Shown here in pieces: positions 35,423 through 43,891 of a stretch of 64,000 bases of DNA. Under the pieces are notes generated by a model. That model was not told the origin of the DNA. It did no database searches and was given only the letters and a program-made list of their open reading frames with translations. Positions within the stretch are counted from its first letter, which is position 1; each line of letters begins with the position of its first letter. The position numbers and the translations under genes were made by a program. Origin of the DNA: Bacteroidota bacterium (GTDB lineage Bacteria; Bacteroidota; Ignavibacteria; Ignavibacteriales; Ignavibacteriaceae); NCBI GenBank assembly GCA_023475265.1, contig JAMCWE010000021.1:1-64000 (forward strand), read 5' to 3'.

Positions 35423-36523
35423 TTATAATCGTTTAAGTTTCTGATTTAAAATTTGTTCACACAATTTATATACATCTTCCACAGTTACATCATCAATTAA
35501 TTCTGATTTTCTAATAAAAAATTTATTTGCACCAATTGGCGCCCAGTTGAACGGATTTGTCGGGCCAAAAATAGATATCTGCGGTGTTTCAGTTGAACCA
35601 GCTACATGCATAATTCCGGTGTCGTTTGAAATAAATAAATCTGACTTGGAAATCAAAGCTGCGACTTCAGTAATTTTTTTGTTTAAGAAAGACGCCGTTT
35701 CAAACTTTGCGTTCTTCTTAATATAATCAATTTCCTCAGCATCAGAATTACTTCCGGTCAAATAAAATTTAACAGGATAATTCTCTTTCAATTTTTCCAT
35801 TAAACTCAAATACTTTTTTAGCGACCATCGATTAGGAATCTTACCTGCGCCGATATGAAATCCGATAAGCAAGTAATTACTTTTTGAATTTATTTTTGCT
35901 ATAAATTTTTCTGCAGTTTCGATATCATCTTTATCAAAATAAATATCGGATCGATAATTATTTGTGTTGATACCAAACGGTCTCACAATGTCTAGACTTC
36001 TTTCTGCTACATTCGAATCCGGGTGTTTTCGCCAATCTATTTTTACTAATCTATCGAACAGAAATGCGCTTTTGTTTTCATTACCATCCAAGGATTTGGC
36101 ACCAATTCTAATTTTAGAATTTGAAAATCTAGAAATAAGATTACTCGTAAATGATATTGAAACTGTAACCGGCACAATACAAACTTCATATTGATTTTGT
36201 AAAATTTTGATGAACTTCATAATGTAGGATGGATTGAAAATTTTCTTCTTGTCAAATACGAATAGCTCATCAACAAACCTATTTTTTATTACTCCGCTGT
36301 AATTTGACGGGCTTACGATGAGCGTTAAATGGCAATCCGGATATGTTTCTTTTATAGCTCTAAGTAGGGAAACTCCGGCAAGTAAATCACCAAGCTGATT
36401 ATGCTGACGAACAACAAGAATATTTTTCGGCTTCCCAATATCTAAGCTCGGATTTTCAGCAACCGAAAAGAATTTTCTAAAAAATCCATATATACAATTC
36501 GATAAAATATTATTATCAGCCAT
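35423..36523 (-). CDS. Glycosyltransferase family 9 (heptosyltransferase-like)
   Basis: A 366-residue GT-B enzyme. The N-terminal half has NILVVRQHNQLGDLLAGVSLLRAIK near residue 33, the GT9 opening. The C-terminal half has GFHIGAGKIPNRWSLKKYLSLMEKL and SNDTGIMHVAGS...ISIFGPTNP. Members add heptose or related sugars to the lipopolysaccharide core. Here it is in a mixed housekeeping run (dNK, DUF4834-like, Ppx), so the acceptor is unknown. It has no signal peptide and acts on the cytoplasmic membrane face. Confidence 0.92.
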   Translation of the reverse strand: MADNNILSNCIYGFFRKFFSVAENPSLDIGKPKNILVVRQHNQLGDLLAGVSLLRAIKETYPDCHLTLIVSPSNYSGVIKNRFVDELFVFDKKKIFNPSYIMKFIKILQNQYEVCIVPVTVSISFTSNLISRFSNSKIRIGAKSLDGNENKSAFLFDRLVKIDWRKHPDSNVAERSLDIVRPFGINTNNYRSDIYFDKDDIETAEKFIAKINSKSNYLLIGFHIGAGKIPNRWSLKKYLSLMEKLKENYPVKFYLTGSNSDAEEIDYIKKNAKFETASFLNKKITEVAALISKSDLFISNDTGIMHVAGSTETPQISIFGPTNPFNWAPIGANKFFIRKSELIDDVTVEDVYKLCEQILNQKLKRL

Positions 36524-36528
36524 CCGAT

Positions 36529-36732
36529 TTATGAATTTTCTTTATCAGTCTTTTTATCATTCTTTATTTCTATAAAATCGACCTCTTCAGCATCTTTATA
36601 TTTCGATTCGGTTTTAGTTTTCTTTGCGGTTTGGTTAGTCCCTCTTGATGCAGGTATAAAATATCTAAGGAATAATCCTGCACCTTTAAACAAAATATAA
36701 ATAACTACTATCCAAAAAATTAATTCTGGCAT
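36529..36732 (-). CDS. Small membrane protein, DUF4834-like
   Basis: A 67-residue protein: one N-terminal transmembrane helix (about residues 3-22) followed by a charged, lysine-rich cytoplasmic tail (KTESKYKDAEEVDFIEI). The layout resembles DUF4834 proteins of Bacteroidota. Its start overlaps the last base of the upstream dNK stop, and the GT9 gene follows five bases after it, so it is inside an operon. Function unknown. Confidence 0.75.
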   Translation of the reverse strand: MPELIFWIVVIYILFKGAGLFLRYFIPASRGTNQTAKKTKTESKYKDAEEVDFIEIKNDKKTDKENS

Positions 36733-37394
36733 TATCCTTCTATCCTTCGCGATTCAGGTTTAAAATATTCGGTATATCCTCTATCGTCTCTAAATATTTG
36801 TTTAAATAATTCATCAAAATCGTCATCACTATTTACAAAATCTATTTCTGAAGAATTAACGATAAGCAGCGGGCTTTCATTATATCTAAAGAAAAAATGA
36901 TTATATGCTTCGCTCAATTCTTCAATATAATTCAGTGACAAATTTCTTTCAATCTTTCGATTACGCTGTTTAATATTAAACATCAATCTGTCAACGCTCG
37001 ATTGAAGATAAACAACAAGATCAGGTTTACGTAAATTTCGGGATAGAAGCGGGAATAAAGTTTCATAAAGTTTCAGCTCCTCCCCGGATAAATTTAAATA
37101 CGCAAAAACTTTATCTTTTTCAAACAGATAATCACATACAATAAATTCCGTAAATAAATTTTCTTGATTAAGCTCCTGCTGCTGCTTGAATCTATTTATT
37201 AGGAAAAACATTTGTGTCTGGAATGCAAATCTTTTTCTATCACTATAAAAATTTTCTAGAAACGGATTTACTTCAAATTGTTCAAGAATTAATTCAGCAT
37301 TCAATTTTTCCTTAAGCTTGCGTGCTAAAGAAGTTTTACCTGCACCAATCACGCCTTCAACAGCAATATATTTTACTTCAGAATTTTCGTTCAA
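36732..37394 (-). CDS. Deoxynucleoside kinase
   Basis: A 220-residue dNK/dGK-family kinase that phosphorylates deoxynucleosides for salvage. The P-loop is GVIGAGKTSLA near residue 15. EQFEVNPFLENFY provides the substrate glutamate, CDYLFEKDKVFA corresponds to the ERS/DRY region, and the lid RNRKIERNLSLNYIEEL is near residue 155. It follows folK by 16 bases. dNK-folK linkage, even fusion, is common in Bacteroidota. Base specificity cannot be read safely. Confidence 0.92.
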   Translation of the reverse strand: MNENSEVKYIAVEGVIGAGKTSLARKLKEKLNAELILEQFEVNPFLENFYSDRKRFAFQTQMFFLINRFKQQQELNQENLFTEFIVCDYLFEKDKVFAYLNLSGEELKLYETLFPLLSRNLRKPDLVVYLQSSVDRLMFNIKQRNRKIERNLSLNYIEELSEAYNHFFFRYNESPLLIVNSSEIDFVNSDDDFDELFKQIFRDDRGYTEYFKPESRRIEG

Positions 37395-37410
37395 TTTTAT
37401 TCTTCCTTTT

Positions 37411-37911
37411 TTATAAAATTTTATCCGATAATTGTTGAATGATGAATTTTTCAGAATTTTCTAAGCAAATATCACAAATTTTTTTGTTTAATGTCGGATG
37501 GACGAAATCAGCGGCTATTTCCGATAGCGGAACAAGAACAAAATCCCTATAAATAATTTCTTTATGAGGAATAGTTACTTTATCGTTTGAAAATTTCATG
37601 TCATTAAAAAATAATAAATCTAGATCAATTTCTCTTGGCCCCCATTTGGCTCTTTTAATTCTGCCTAAATTATTTTCAGTAAATTTCAGAAAATCAAAAA
37701 GCTCAATTAAGGTCAAATTAGTTTCTGCTTTGATAACTGCGTTAAGAAAATTTTCTTGATCTTTATAACCATACGGAATTGTTTCATAAACTGAAGATGA
37801 TACTACAACATTACAATTTTGATTTTCATTTATTCTAAAAATCGAATCGCGTAAAAACTTTAGCTTATCGCCTTTATTCGATCCTAATGCTATGTAAGAA
37901 AAGTTCTGAAT
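37411..37911 (-). CDS. folK: 6-hydroxymethyl-dihydropterin pyrophosphokinase, probable ATT start
   Basis: Transfers pyrophosphate from ATP to 6-hydroxymethyl-7,8-dihydropterin in folate synthesis. The ORF track gives only the last 101 residues. Translating upstream in the same frame restores the complete N-terminus (SYIALGSNKGDKLKFLRDSI, then ETIPYGYKDQENFLNAVIKAE), giving 166 residues, the usual length. No ATG, GTG or TTG exists between the preceding in-frame TAA (37912-37914) and the essential ALGSN motif. The start must be ATT (37911) or ATA (37893), or the sequence has an error there. GRIKRAKWGPREIDLDLLFF is the FolK signature. Confidence 0.9.
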   Translation of the reverse strand: MQNFSYIALGSNKGDKLKFLRDSIFRINENQNCNVVVSSSVYETIPYGYKDQENFLNAVIKAETNLTLIELFDFLKFTENNLGRIKRAKWGPREIDLDLLFFNDMKFSNDKVTIPHKEIIYRDFVLVPLSEIAADFVHPTLNKKICDICLENSEKFIIQQLSDKIL

Positions 37912-37960
37912 TTAACTACCTGGGAAAAATTAAATGAAATAAATAAAATGATTTTACTAA

Positions 37961-38338
37961 TCAACCTTTAAGATCTTCTTTTGACTTTACCACTTCAACT
38001 TCTACACAATCAACAACGCCACCCAAAGGAGGATTGTTTTTTCGTATTCTAACAGCAACTTTGTCTATTTGATAAAATTTGGTTAAAAGTCCGTCAGCAA
38101 TTTTTGTTGCAAGTGTTTCAATCAAATAATATTTCTGATCAAGGGCAAGCTGATACATAAACTTATAAGCTTTGTCATAGTCAATAGTTTGTTTAAGACT
38201 ATCTTTTTTTGCAGCTTCTTTGAAGTTTGTGTAAATATCAACGTCGGCTTCAAACTTACCGCCAACACTTTGTTCTTCTGACATAACACCATGATAAGCG
38301 TAAAATACAGCTTTTTTAATCCGAATAATGTTTTCCAT
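37961..38338 (-). CDS. folB: Dihydroneopterin aldolase
   Basis: Converts 7,8-dihydroneopterin to hydroxymethyl-dihydropterin and glycolaldehyde, the step before FolK. At 125 residues it is typical. KKAVFYAYHGVMSEEQSVGGKFEADVDI holds the conserved tyrosine and glutamate, and the catalytic lysine is in VAVRIRKNNPPLGG. folK lies about 50 bases downstream on the same strand, so folB-folK-dNK form a folate/nucleotide unit. Confidence 0.94.
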   Translation of the reverse strand: MENIIRIKKAVFYAYHGVMSEEQSVGGKFEADVDIYTNFKEAAKKDSLKQTIDYDKAYKFMYQLALDQKYYLIETLATKIADGLLTKFYQIDKVAVRIRKNNPPLGGVVDCVEVEVVKSKEDLKG

Positions 38339-38463
38339 ATAAATAAAAATTTTTTATAATCTGTTTATGTAATTTAATACTTTCCAAGCGAAAAGGATGA
38401 ATTAGAAATCATGCTTCGTAAAATTTTCTAATAATTTTTTAACTTTTTTATTTTGATCCGCTG

Positions 38464-39198
38464 TCAGTTTCTCATTGCAATTATTCCAAATGCTCTTCCG
38501 GATTGCTGTCCATCTCGTCTATAAGAATGTAAAAGTTGGTTCATTTCAAATGAACAAAGTGATGAAGCTTGAATGTTATAACTTTTTACACCGAAGTTAA
38601 TTAAAATATCATAATTAGTTTGAGCTACATCAAGTAAATATTTTTTACCGGATGGAATTAAGTATTTATTTTCAAAATGTTTGGCAACTTCTTCACCAAC
38701 TTCATAATTTTTTTGATTTATAGAAGGAGCTATATAAGCCAAAATATTTTCCGGTTTTGATTGAAATGCATTTGAAAGTGTTAGTAATGTTTTGTGAAGA
38801 ATCCTTTTCTTTGTTCCCCGCCAGCCGGAGTGAACTGCTGCAATTATTTTTCTTTTCTTATCATATAAAAAGATTGCAGCGCAATCTGCTGTGCTAATCG
38901 CAAGGCCAAGATTAATCTTATCGGTAATCATAGCATCGCTTTCACCGCAAACTCCTCCTTTTGTAACATAAATAATTTTGTCACTATGAATTTGTTTTTG
39001 TAAAGCAATGTTATTTAACTCCATGCCGAGTGAATTAAAAAAGAGTAACCGATTTTCATCTACAATTTTCTTATCATCACCAACACTCTTAGAAACATTG
39101 AAAAAATACGGTGCTTCTCTATTTGCCCCAACTTTTGTACTGAAGCCAAAAATAATTTCAGGATTTTTTTTAAAGACGAGCGATTTAAGGATCAACAT
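38464..39198 (-). CDS. pgeF: Peptidoglycan editing factor PgeF / YfiH (laccase-domain) protein
   Basis: A 244-residue purine nucleoside phosphorylase-like, copper/zinc 'polyphenol oxidase' family protein. Conserved pieces are LQKQIHSDKIIYV (His ligand), GLAISTADCAAIFLYD (Cys ligand) and AAVHSGWRGTKKRIL. E. coli YfiH/PgeF removes UDP-MurNAc-L-Ser misincorporation; family members also have adenosine deaminase activity. It is probably transcribed alone, divergent from surE. Confidence 0.92.
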   Translation of the reverse strand: MLILKSLVFKKNPEIIFGFSTKVGANREAPYFFNVSKSVGDDKKIVDENRLLFFNSLGMELNNIALQKQIHSDKIIYVTKGGVCGESDAMITDKINLGLAISTADCAAIFLYDKKRKIIAAVHSGWRGTKKRILHKTLLTLSNAFQSKPENILAYIAPSINQKNYEVGEEVAKHFENKYLIPSGKKYLLDVAQTNYDILINFGVKSYNIQASSLCSFEMNQLLHSYRRDGQQSGRAFGIIAMRN

Positions 39199-39327
39199 TA
39201 ATATTGAGTTATTTTATTATTGAAATTCTTAATATAATTTAATGAAATTTTAGGAAGGAAATAAAAAATAATTTTCCCATTTTCCTACTTTTTCTATCAA
39301 TTGAGAGTATAAAAGCTAAATGTTATA

Positions 39328-40143
39328 TTGGCGCATCAAAATGAAAATAAAAAGGCAATTGATTTGAATATTCTTGTAACAAATGATGATGGTATTTATT
39401 CACCGGGAATTTTTGCATTGACAAAATCTTTAGGTGAAATTGGAAATGTAACCGTGGTAGCTCCATTGCAGGAGCAAAGCGCAGTAGGTCATGCAATCAC
39501 CATGCAAATTCCATTGCGTGTAACTGAAGCTTTTAAAAATGGTGATTTTTTTGGTTATGCTGTAAGCGGCACGCCTGCGGATTGTGTTAAAATAGGAATA
39601 AGAAATATTATGAAAGTACCTCCCGATTTGGTTGTTTCAGGTATTAATCATGGATCAAATACTGCCATCAACATAATTTATTCCGGGACGGTTTCAGCAG
39701 CCAGGGAAGCGGCTATAATGGATGTTCCATCAATGGCAGTTTCAATTACAAATCATGCTGCAAAAGATTTTAGATTTGCCGCCAAGGTTTCTAATCTTTT
39801 AGCTAACAAAATTGTTGGAAAGGATATTCCTCTTGGAACATTATTAAATGTTAATATACCCGATGTTCCCGAAGAAAAAATATCTGGAATTGTTTTGACC
39901 AAGCAAGGGAAATCAAAATGGGATGACATTTATGAAAAGCGGACAGATCCTTATGGGAAAAATTATTACTGGCTTACAGGAAACTTAATGGAAGTTGATA
40001 CAGAATTAGATATTGATCAAGTGGCGATTAAAAAAAATTATGTTTCTGTTTCTCCAATCCATTTTGATCTTACGGATTATGAAACTTTTGATAAAATGAA
40101 AAATTGGAACATTGAAAGGTTATTAAATGGGAAAGAAAATTAA
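39328..40143 (+). CDS. surE: 5'/3'-nucleotidase SurE
   Basis: A survival-protein nucleotidase with ILVTNDDGIYSPGI, whose two aspartates bind the metal. VVAPLQEQSAVGHAIT and the SGTPADCVKIG and VSGINHGSNT blocks complete the active site. All in-frame starts here are TTG: 39328 (271 residues, used) or 39364 (259 residues, beginning NILVTNDDG exactly as in other SurE, with AAAGG nine bases upstream). The shorter form is a real possibility. It overlaps the next gene by 17 bases. Confidence 0.95.
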   Translation: MAHQNENKKAIDLNILVTNDDGIYSPGIFALTKSLGEIGNVTVVAPLQEQSAVGHAITMQIPLRVTEAFKNGDFFGYAVSGTPADCVKIGIRNIMKVPPDLVVSGINHGSNTAINIIYSGTVSAAREAAIMDVPSMAVSITNHAAKDFRFAAKVSNLLANKIVGKDIPLGTLLNVNIPDVPEEKISGIVLTKQGKSKWDDIYEKRTDPYGKNYYWLTGNLMEVDTELDIDQVAIKKNYVSVSPIHFDLTDYETFDKMKNWNIERLLNGKEN

Positions 40144-40993
40144 TATTCAACAAATCGATGCTTTTTCTGATAGACCTTTTCGAGGAAATTCCGCTGGAGT
40201 TACATTTGGCGATGGATTATCTGACGAAGAAATGCAATTGATAGCCAGGGAAATGAATCTTGCCGAAACAGCTTTTTTATGTAAGTCATCAATTGCTGAT
40301 TATAATTTAAGATGGTTTACTCCAAGCACTGAAGTTGATCTATGTGGACATGCTACGATTGCTTCTCTTCATTTTCTAAATTCAAATGAATTTTTGAAAA
40401 ATAAATCTGAAATAAATTTTGATACTCGTTCCGGCATTTTAAAATGTAAAATAAAAGATGAACGATATTTCATGCAGATACCAATTTTTAAGACTGAAAT
40501 TTTTAATGGCAAAAAAAATGAATTTCTTGAGGCTTTAGGACTTTCTGGAAACGATATTGAGAAATCATTTCCTTTTATAATTTTGGAAAACGGATATTTA
40601 TATATTTACGTTAAGAATCTTTCGGCAATAAAAAACTTAAAACCTAACTATAAGGAACTCTTAAGACTTCAAAAGTTTTATAATGCCGGAGGAACGATTG
40701 TATTTACAAGAGAAACTTTTGATAAAGAAAATTTCGCGCATCTCCGTTTCTTTGGATCTTTTTATGGAATTGACGAAGACCCAGTAACCGGTTCTGCAAA
40801 TGGTCCGTTGCTTTTGGTTTTAAATAAATTGGGCATTATTAAAATTGGAAATGAAGAGATTAATCTTTCATTCGAGCAAGGCGACATAATTGGCAGGCGC
40901 GGTAGAATTGGCGTTCATTTCTCTCCAAAGGATAACGAGCTTTTCATATCCGGCCAGGCAATTACTGTTTTGAAGGGAGAAATGATTTTTTAG
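40127..40993 (+). CDS. PhzF family isomerase
   Basis: A 288-residue protein of the diaminopimelate-epimerase-like PhzF fold. DAFSDRPFRGNSAGV at the N-terminus and MNLAETAFLC near residue 48 carry the catalytic glutamate. STEVDLCGHATIAS near 67 and DEDPVTGSANGPL near 220 are the second-domain hallmarks. Members isomerise phenazine precursors or unknown metabolites; no phenazine genes are here, so the substrate is unknown. Its start overlaps surE, and the VWA gene begins directly after its stop. Confidence 0.93.
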   Translation: MGKKINIQQIDAFSDRPFRGNSAGVTFGDGLSDEEMQLIAREMNLAETAFLCKSSIADYNLRWFTPSTEVDLCGHATIASLHFLNSNEFLKNKSEINFDTRSGILKCKIKDERYFMQIPIFKTEIFNGKKNEFLEALGLSGNDIEKSFPFIILENGYLYIYVKNLSAIKNLKPNYKELLRLQKFYNAGGTIVFTRETFDKENFAHLRFFGSFYGIDEDPVTGSANGPLLLVLNKLGIIKIGNEEINLSFEQGDIIGRRGRIGVHFSPKDNELFISGQAITVLKGEMIF

Positions 40994-43144
40994 ATGTTTA
41001 ATTATGAAAAAATAAATCTCAACTTTTCTTTCTCACCATTTTATTTTTTTTTATTTTTGTTTTTATTTGCTGCGTATTCATTTTATGTTTATAAATATAC
41101 AATCCCAAAAATAAATCCATCAAAAAAAATATTTCTCACCGCTCTTAGAGCTATTGCTCTGATTTTACTTCTTTTTGTTTTCTTCGAACCAATTTTAACT
41201 TTATCCAAGAAAAAAGTTCTTGAACCTGTTAACCTTATATTTCTTGATAATTCAAGATCAATACAAATTAATGATGGAGCAAACCGCACACAGACAATAA
41301 AAGATTTCGTGAATGATCTTCGACAAAATGATTTAGCAAATAACTCGATACTATTTACATTCGGAACTAAAACTACCGGTTTAAATGTCGATAGCTTAAA
41401 TAAACTAAACTTCACCGAAGGTAGTACAAATTTTTCAAAGATTTTTTCTACGGTTAACAAAATTGACCAAAACATTTCATCAATTGTAATTGCAAGCGAT
41501 GGAGTAATTACCGAAGGTTCCGATCCGCTTCATTCAGCTGAAAAATTAAACGTACCGATTTTTACTATTGGTGTGGGCGATTCAACTACACGAAATGATG
41601 TCGCTGTTAAAAATGTATTGTACAATGAAATGATTTATGCACAAACACCGACCGCTATAGTTGCTTCAATAACGAATACTGGATTCGGCAACAAAAATGC
41701 TGCCGTTTCATTTTTTGAAAATGACGTTTTAATTGATCATAAAAATATTATTCTGAGTTCCGATGGTATTCAAAATGTTGATTTCACTTATACACCCAAA
41801 ACGGGAGGAGAAAAAAAACTAACTGTTGTAGTTTCAAATATTCCAGGTGAATTTACACTCGCAAATAACCGAAAAGTATTTTATTTAAATGTATTGAGTA
41901 ATAAAGTAAAAATTTTGTTAATTGCCGGAAGTCCATCTTCGGATGTTTCTTTCATTAAAAACACTTTGAGATCAGATGCTAATTTTACTATAAATTCTAT
42001 TACTCAAATTGCAGCAGATAAATTTATTGAGAAAAATAATCAGCAAAAATTAATAGATAGCGCTAATATATTTTTCCTTGTTGGCTTCCCATCAAAAGAA
42101 ACCCCGATGAATTTGCTGCAGAGTGTAATTAAGGAAATCTCTGAAAAAGACAAACCATATTTTATAACTCTTTCAAGCGGGATTGACTTTTCAAAATTAA
42201 AACTCATTCAAAATGAATTGCCTTTTGTAATTGGAAATATCAACAATGATTATCTAGAAATTCTACCGGACATCACTGCTGATCAAAAAGACAATCCGCT
42301 GCTTCAAAACAATTTTTCAAGTCCGATTAGTGCTTGGAATAATCTTCCCCCGGTTTATCAGCCAAATGTTGATTTGAAATCAAAACCGGAGAGTATAATA
42401 ATTTCCAAAGAAAAAATTAATAATGTCCCGATGAACAAACCTTTGATCTTATCCAGAATTCTTGGTAACAAAAAATCTATTGCGGTTTTAGCTAAAGATA
42501 TTTGGAGATGGAAACTTGAAACTGCTCCAAAAGATCTAGATTTGTTTGATAGATTTATAATCAGCAGTGTGAAATGGCTTAACAAGAAAGAGACTCAAAA
42601 ACAGGTAACGATAAAGACTTCTAAAAAACTTTATTCTCTTGGTGAGCAAGTTGAATTTAATGCTCAAGTTTACGATCAAACGTATAATCCAGTTTCTGAT
42701 GCAAGTGTAAATGTAAAAATTAAATCCGGGGACGAAACAAATGATATCAATTTAAATTCAGTTGGAAATGGTTTGTATGAAGGTACTTTTCAATCAGATA
42801 AAGTTGGAGATTATACTTATTCCGGCGAAGCAATTCAAAATAATAATAAATTAGGCAGCGATAACGGAAGCTTTAACATTGGCGAAGTAGATATTGAAAT
42901 GATTAAACCCAGAATGAATTATGAATATCTTAATCTTTTAGCAAATCAAACCGCCGGAAAATTCTTTTATAACTCAGAGTACAAACAACTTTTCCCGATA
43001 TTAAAAGATCTGAATAAAAAATCGTCAAAAAATAAAATTGAAGTGAGCGACATAAATCTTTGGTCGAACGAATGGCTGCTTATAATTGCAATAATATTAT
43101 TTGCATCAGAATGGTTTTTTAGAAAAAGATGGGGAATGATTTAG
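40994..43144 (+). CDS. Membrane-anchored VWA-domain protein
   Basis: A 716-residue membrane protein. Two N-terminal helices (about 15-33 and 48-65) precede a von Willebrand A-type domain. Its MIDAS-like motif LIFLDNSRSI is near residue 83, with TEGSTNFSKIF and VIASDGVITEGS following. A CARDB-like beta domain, a second alpha/beta region and another beta-sandwich (about 555-625) follow, and a last helix lies near the C-terminus. The layout is like BatA/B and DUF4159-type proteins common in Bacteroidota. There is no spacer after phzF. Function unknown. Confidence 0.78.
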   Translation: MFNYEKINLNFSFSPFYFFLFLFLFAAYSFYVYKYTIPKINPSKKIFLTALRAIALILLLFVFFEPILTLSKKKVLEPVNLIFLDNSRSIQINDGANRTQTIKDFVNDLRQNDLANNSILFTFGTKTTGLNVDSLNKLNFTEGSTNFSKIFSTVNKIDQNISSIVIASDGVITEGSDPLHSAEKLNVPIFTIGVGDSTTRNDVAVKNVLYNEMIYAQTPTAIVASITNTGFGNKNAAVSFFENDVLIDHKNIILSSDGIQNVDFTYTPKTGGEKKLTVVVSNIPGEFTLANNRKVFYLNVLSNKVKILLIAGSPSSDVSFIKNTLRSDANFTINSITQIAADKFIEKNNQQKLIDSANIFFLVGFPSKETPMNLLQSVIKEISEKDKPYFITLSSGIDFSKLKLIQNELPFVIGNINNDYLEILPDITADQKDNPLLQNNFSSPISAWNNLPPVYQPNVDLKSKPESIIISKEKINNVPMNKPLILSRILGNKKSIAVLAKDIWRWKLETAPKDLDLFDRFIISSVKWLNKKETQKQVTIKTSKKLYSLGEQVEFNAQVYDQTYNPVSDASVNVKIKSGDETNDINLNSVGNGLYEGTFQSDKVGDYTYSGEAIQNNNKLGSDNGSFNIGEVDIEMIKPRMNYEYLNLLANQTAGKFFYNSEYKQLFPILKDLNKKSSKNKIEVSDINLWSNEWLLIIAIILFASEWFFRKRWGMI

Positions 43145-43197
43145 AAAAAAATTTTTATAGTTTGAAAAAATAGACTTACAAATTAGGCGGGGATAAT

Positions 43198-43881
43198 ATG
43201 TATCTTTTTACCGAAATATTTGATTTTTTTCTTCCACGATTTTGCCCTTCGTGCAACAAAAATCTTACAACTGAAGAAAGAATTATTTGCCCGGAATGTT
43301 TGGGAAAAATCCAAAGAGTAAATGAAGAAAGACTTCAACTCGAATATCAAAAGAAATTTTTATCGAAAAAAATTATATCTGGATTCACATCTCTTTACCT
43401 TTTCGAAAAAGATAAAGAGCTTCAAGCAATAATTCATGCGATAAAATATAATCAAAGATTCTTAATTGGAAAATTCCTTGGCAAATTAGTTGGTAAAAAT
43501 TTCGAAATATTATTTAATGATTGGCAGATTGATTTTATAATTCCTATTCCGCTTCATCATTTGAAAAAAGCTGAACGTGGTTACAATCAATCATTTTATA
43601 TTGCAAAAGGGATTGGTAAACAAACTAACATTCCGGTAAACGTATATTCAATAAAAAGAAAACGATTCACTCAATCTCAAACTTTGTTAAATCAAAAAGA
43701 GAGAGAAGAAAATATTAATGGCGCTTTTTCGATCCACAGGTTTTCAAATATAACCGGCAAAAATATTTTACTGGTTGATGATGTAATTACAACGGGCGCA
43801 ACAATAAATGAATGTGGAAAAGTTTTGATAGATAATGGAGTAAAAAATGTTTATGCTGCTTCTTTAGCAATAGCAGATTGA
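43198..43881 (+). CDS. comF: ComF family phosphoribosyltransferase-like protein
   Basis: A 227-residue protein. A four-cysteine zinc finger opens it (CPSCNKNLTTEERIICPECL), followed by a type I phosphoribosyltransferase domain with the PRPP loop ILLVDDVITTGATINECG near residue 195. PLHHLKKAERGYNQS near 120 is the ComF hallmark. In transformable bacteria ComF acts in DNA uptake. Whether this organism is competent cannot be seen here. It converges on argS with only 10 bases between stops. Confidence 0.92.
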   Translation: MYLFTEIFDFFLPRFCPSCNKNLTTEERIICPECLGKIQRVNEERLQLEYQKKFLSKKIISGFTSLYLFEKDKELQAIIHAIKYNQRFLIGKFLGKLVGKNFEILFNDWQIDFIIPIPLHHLKKAERGYNQSFYIAKGIGKQTNIPVNVYSIKRKRFTQSQTLLNQKEREENINGAFSIHRFSNITGKNILLVDDVITTGATINECGKVLIDNGVKNVYAASLAIAD

Positions 43882-43891
43882 TTTTTAAAAC

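Noticed and set aside
37411-37716. folK as a truncated 101-residue fragment or pseudogene
   Set aside because: The frame stays open upstream and encodes the complete, conserved N-terminus; only a standard start codon is missing.
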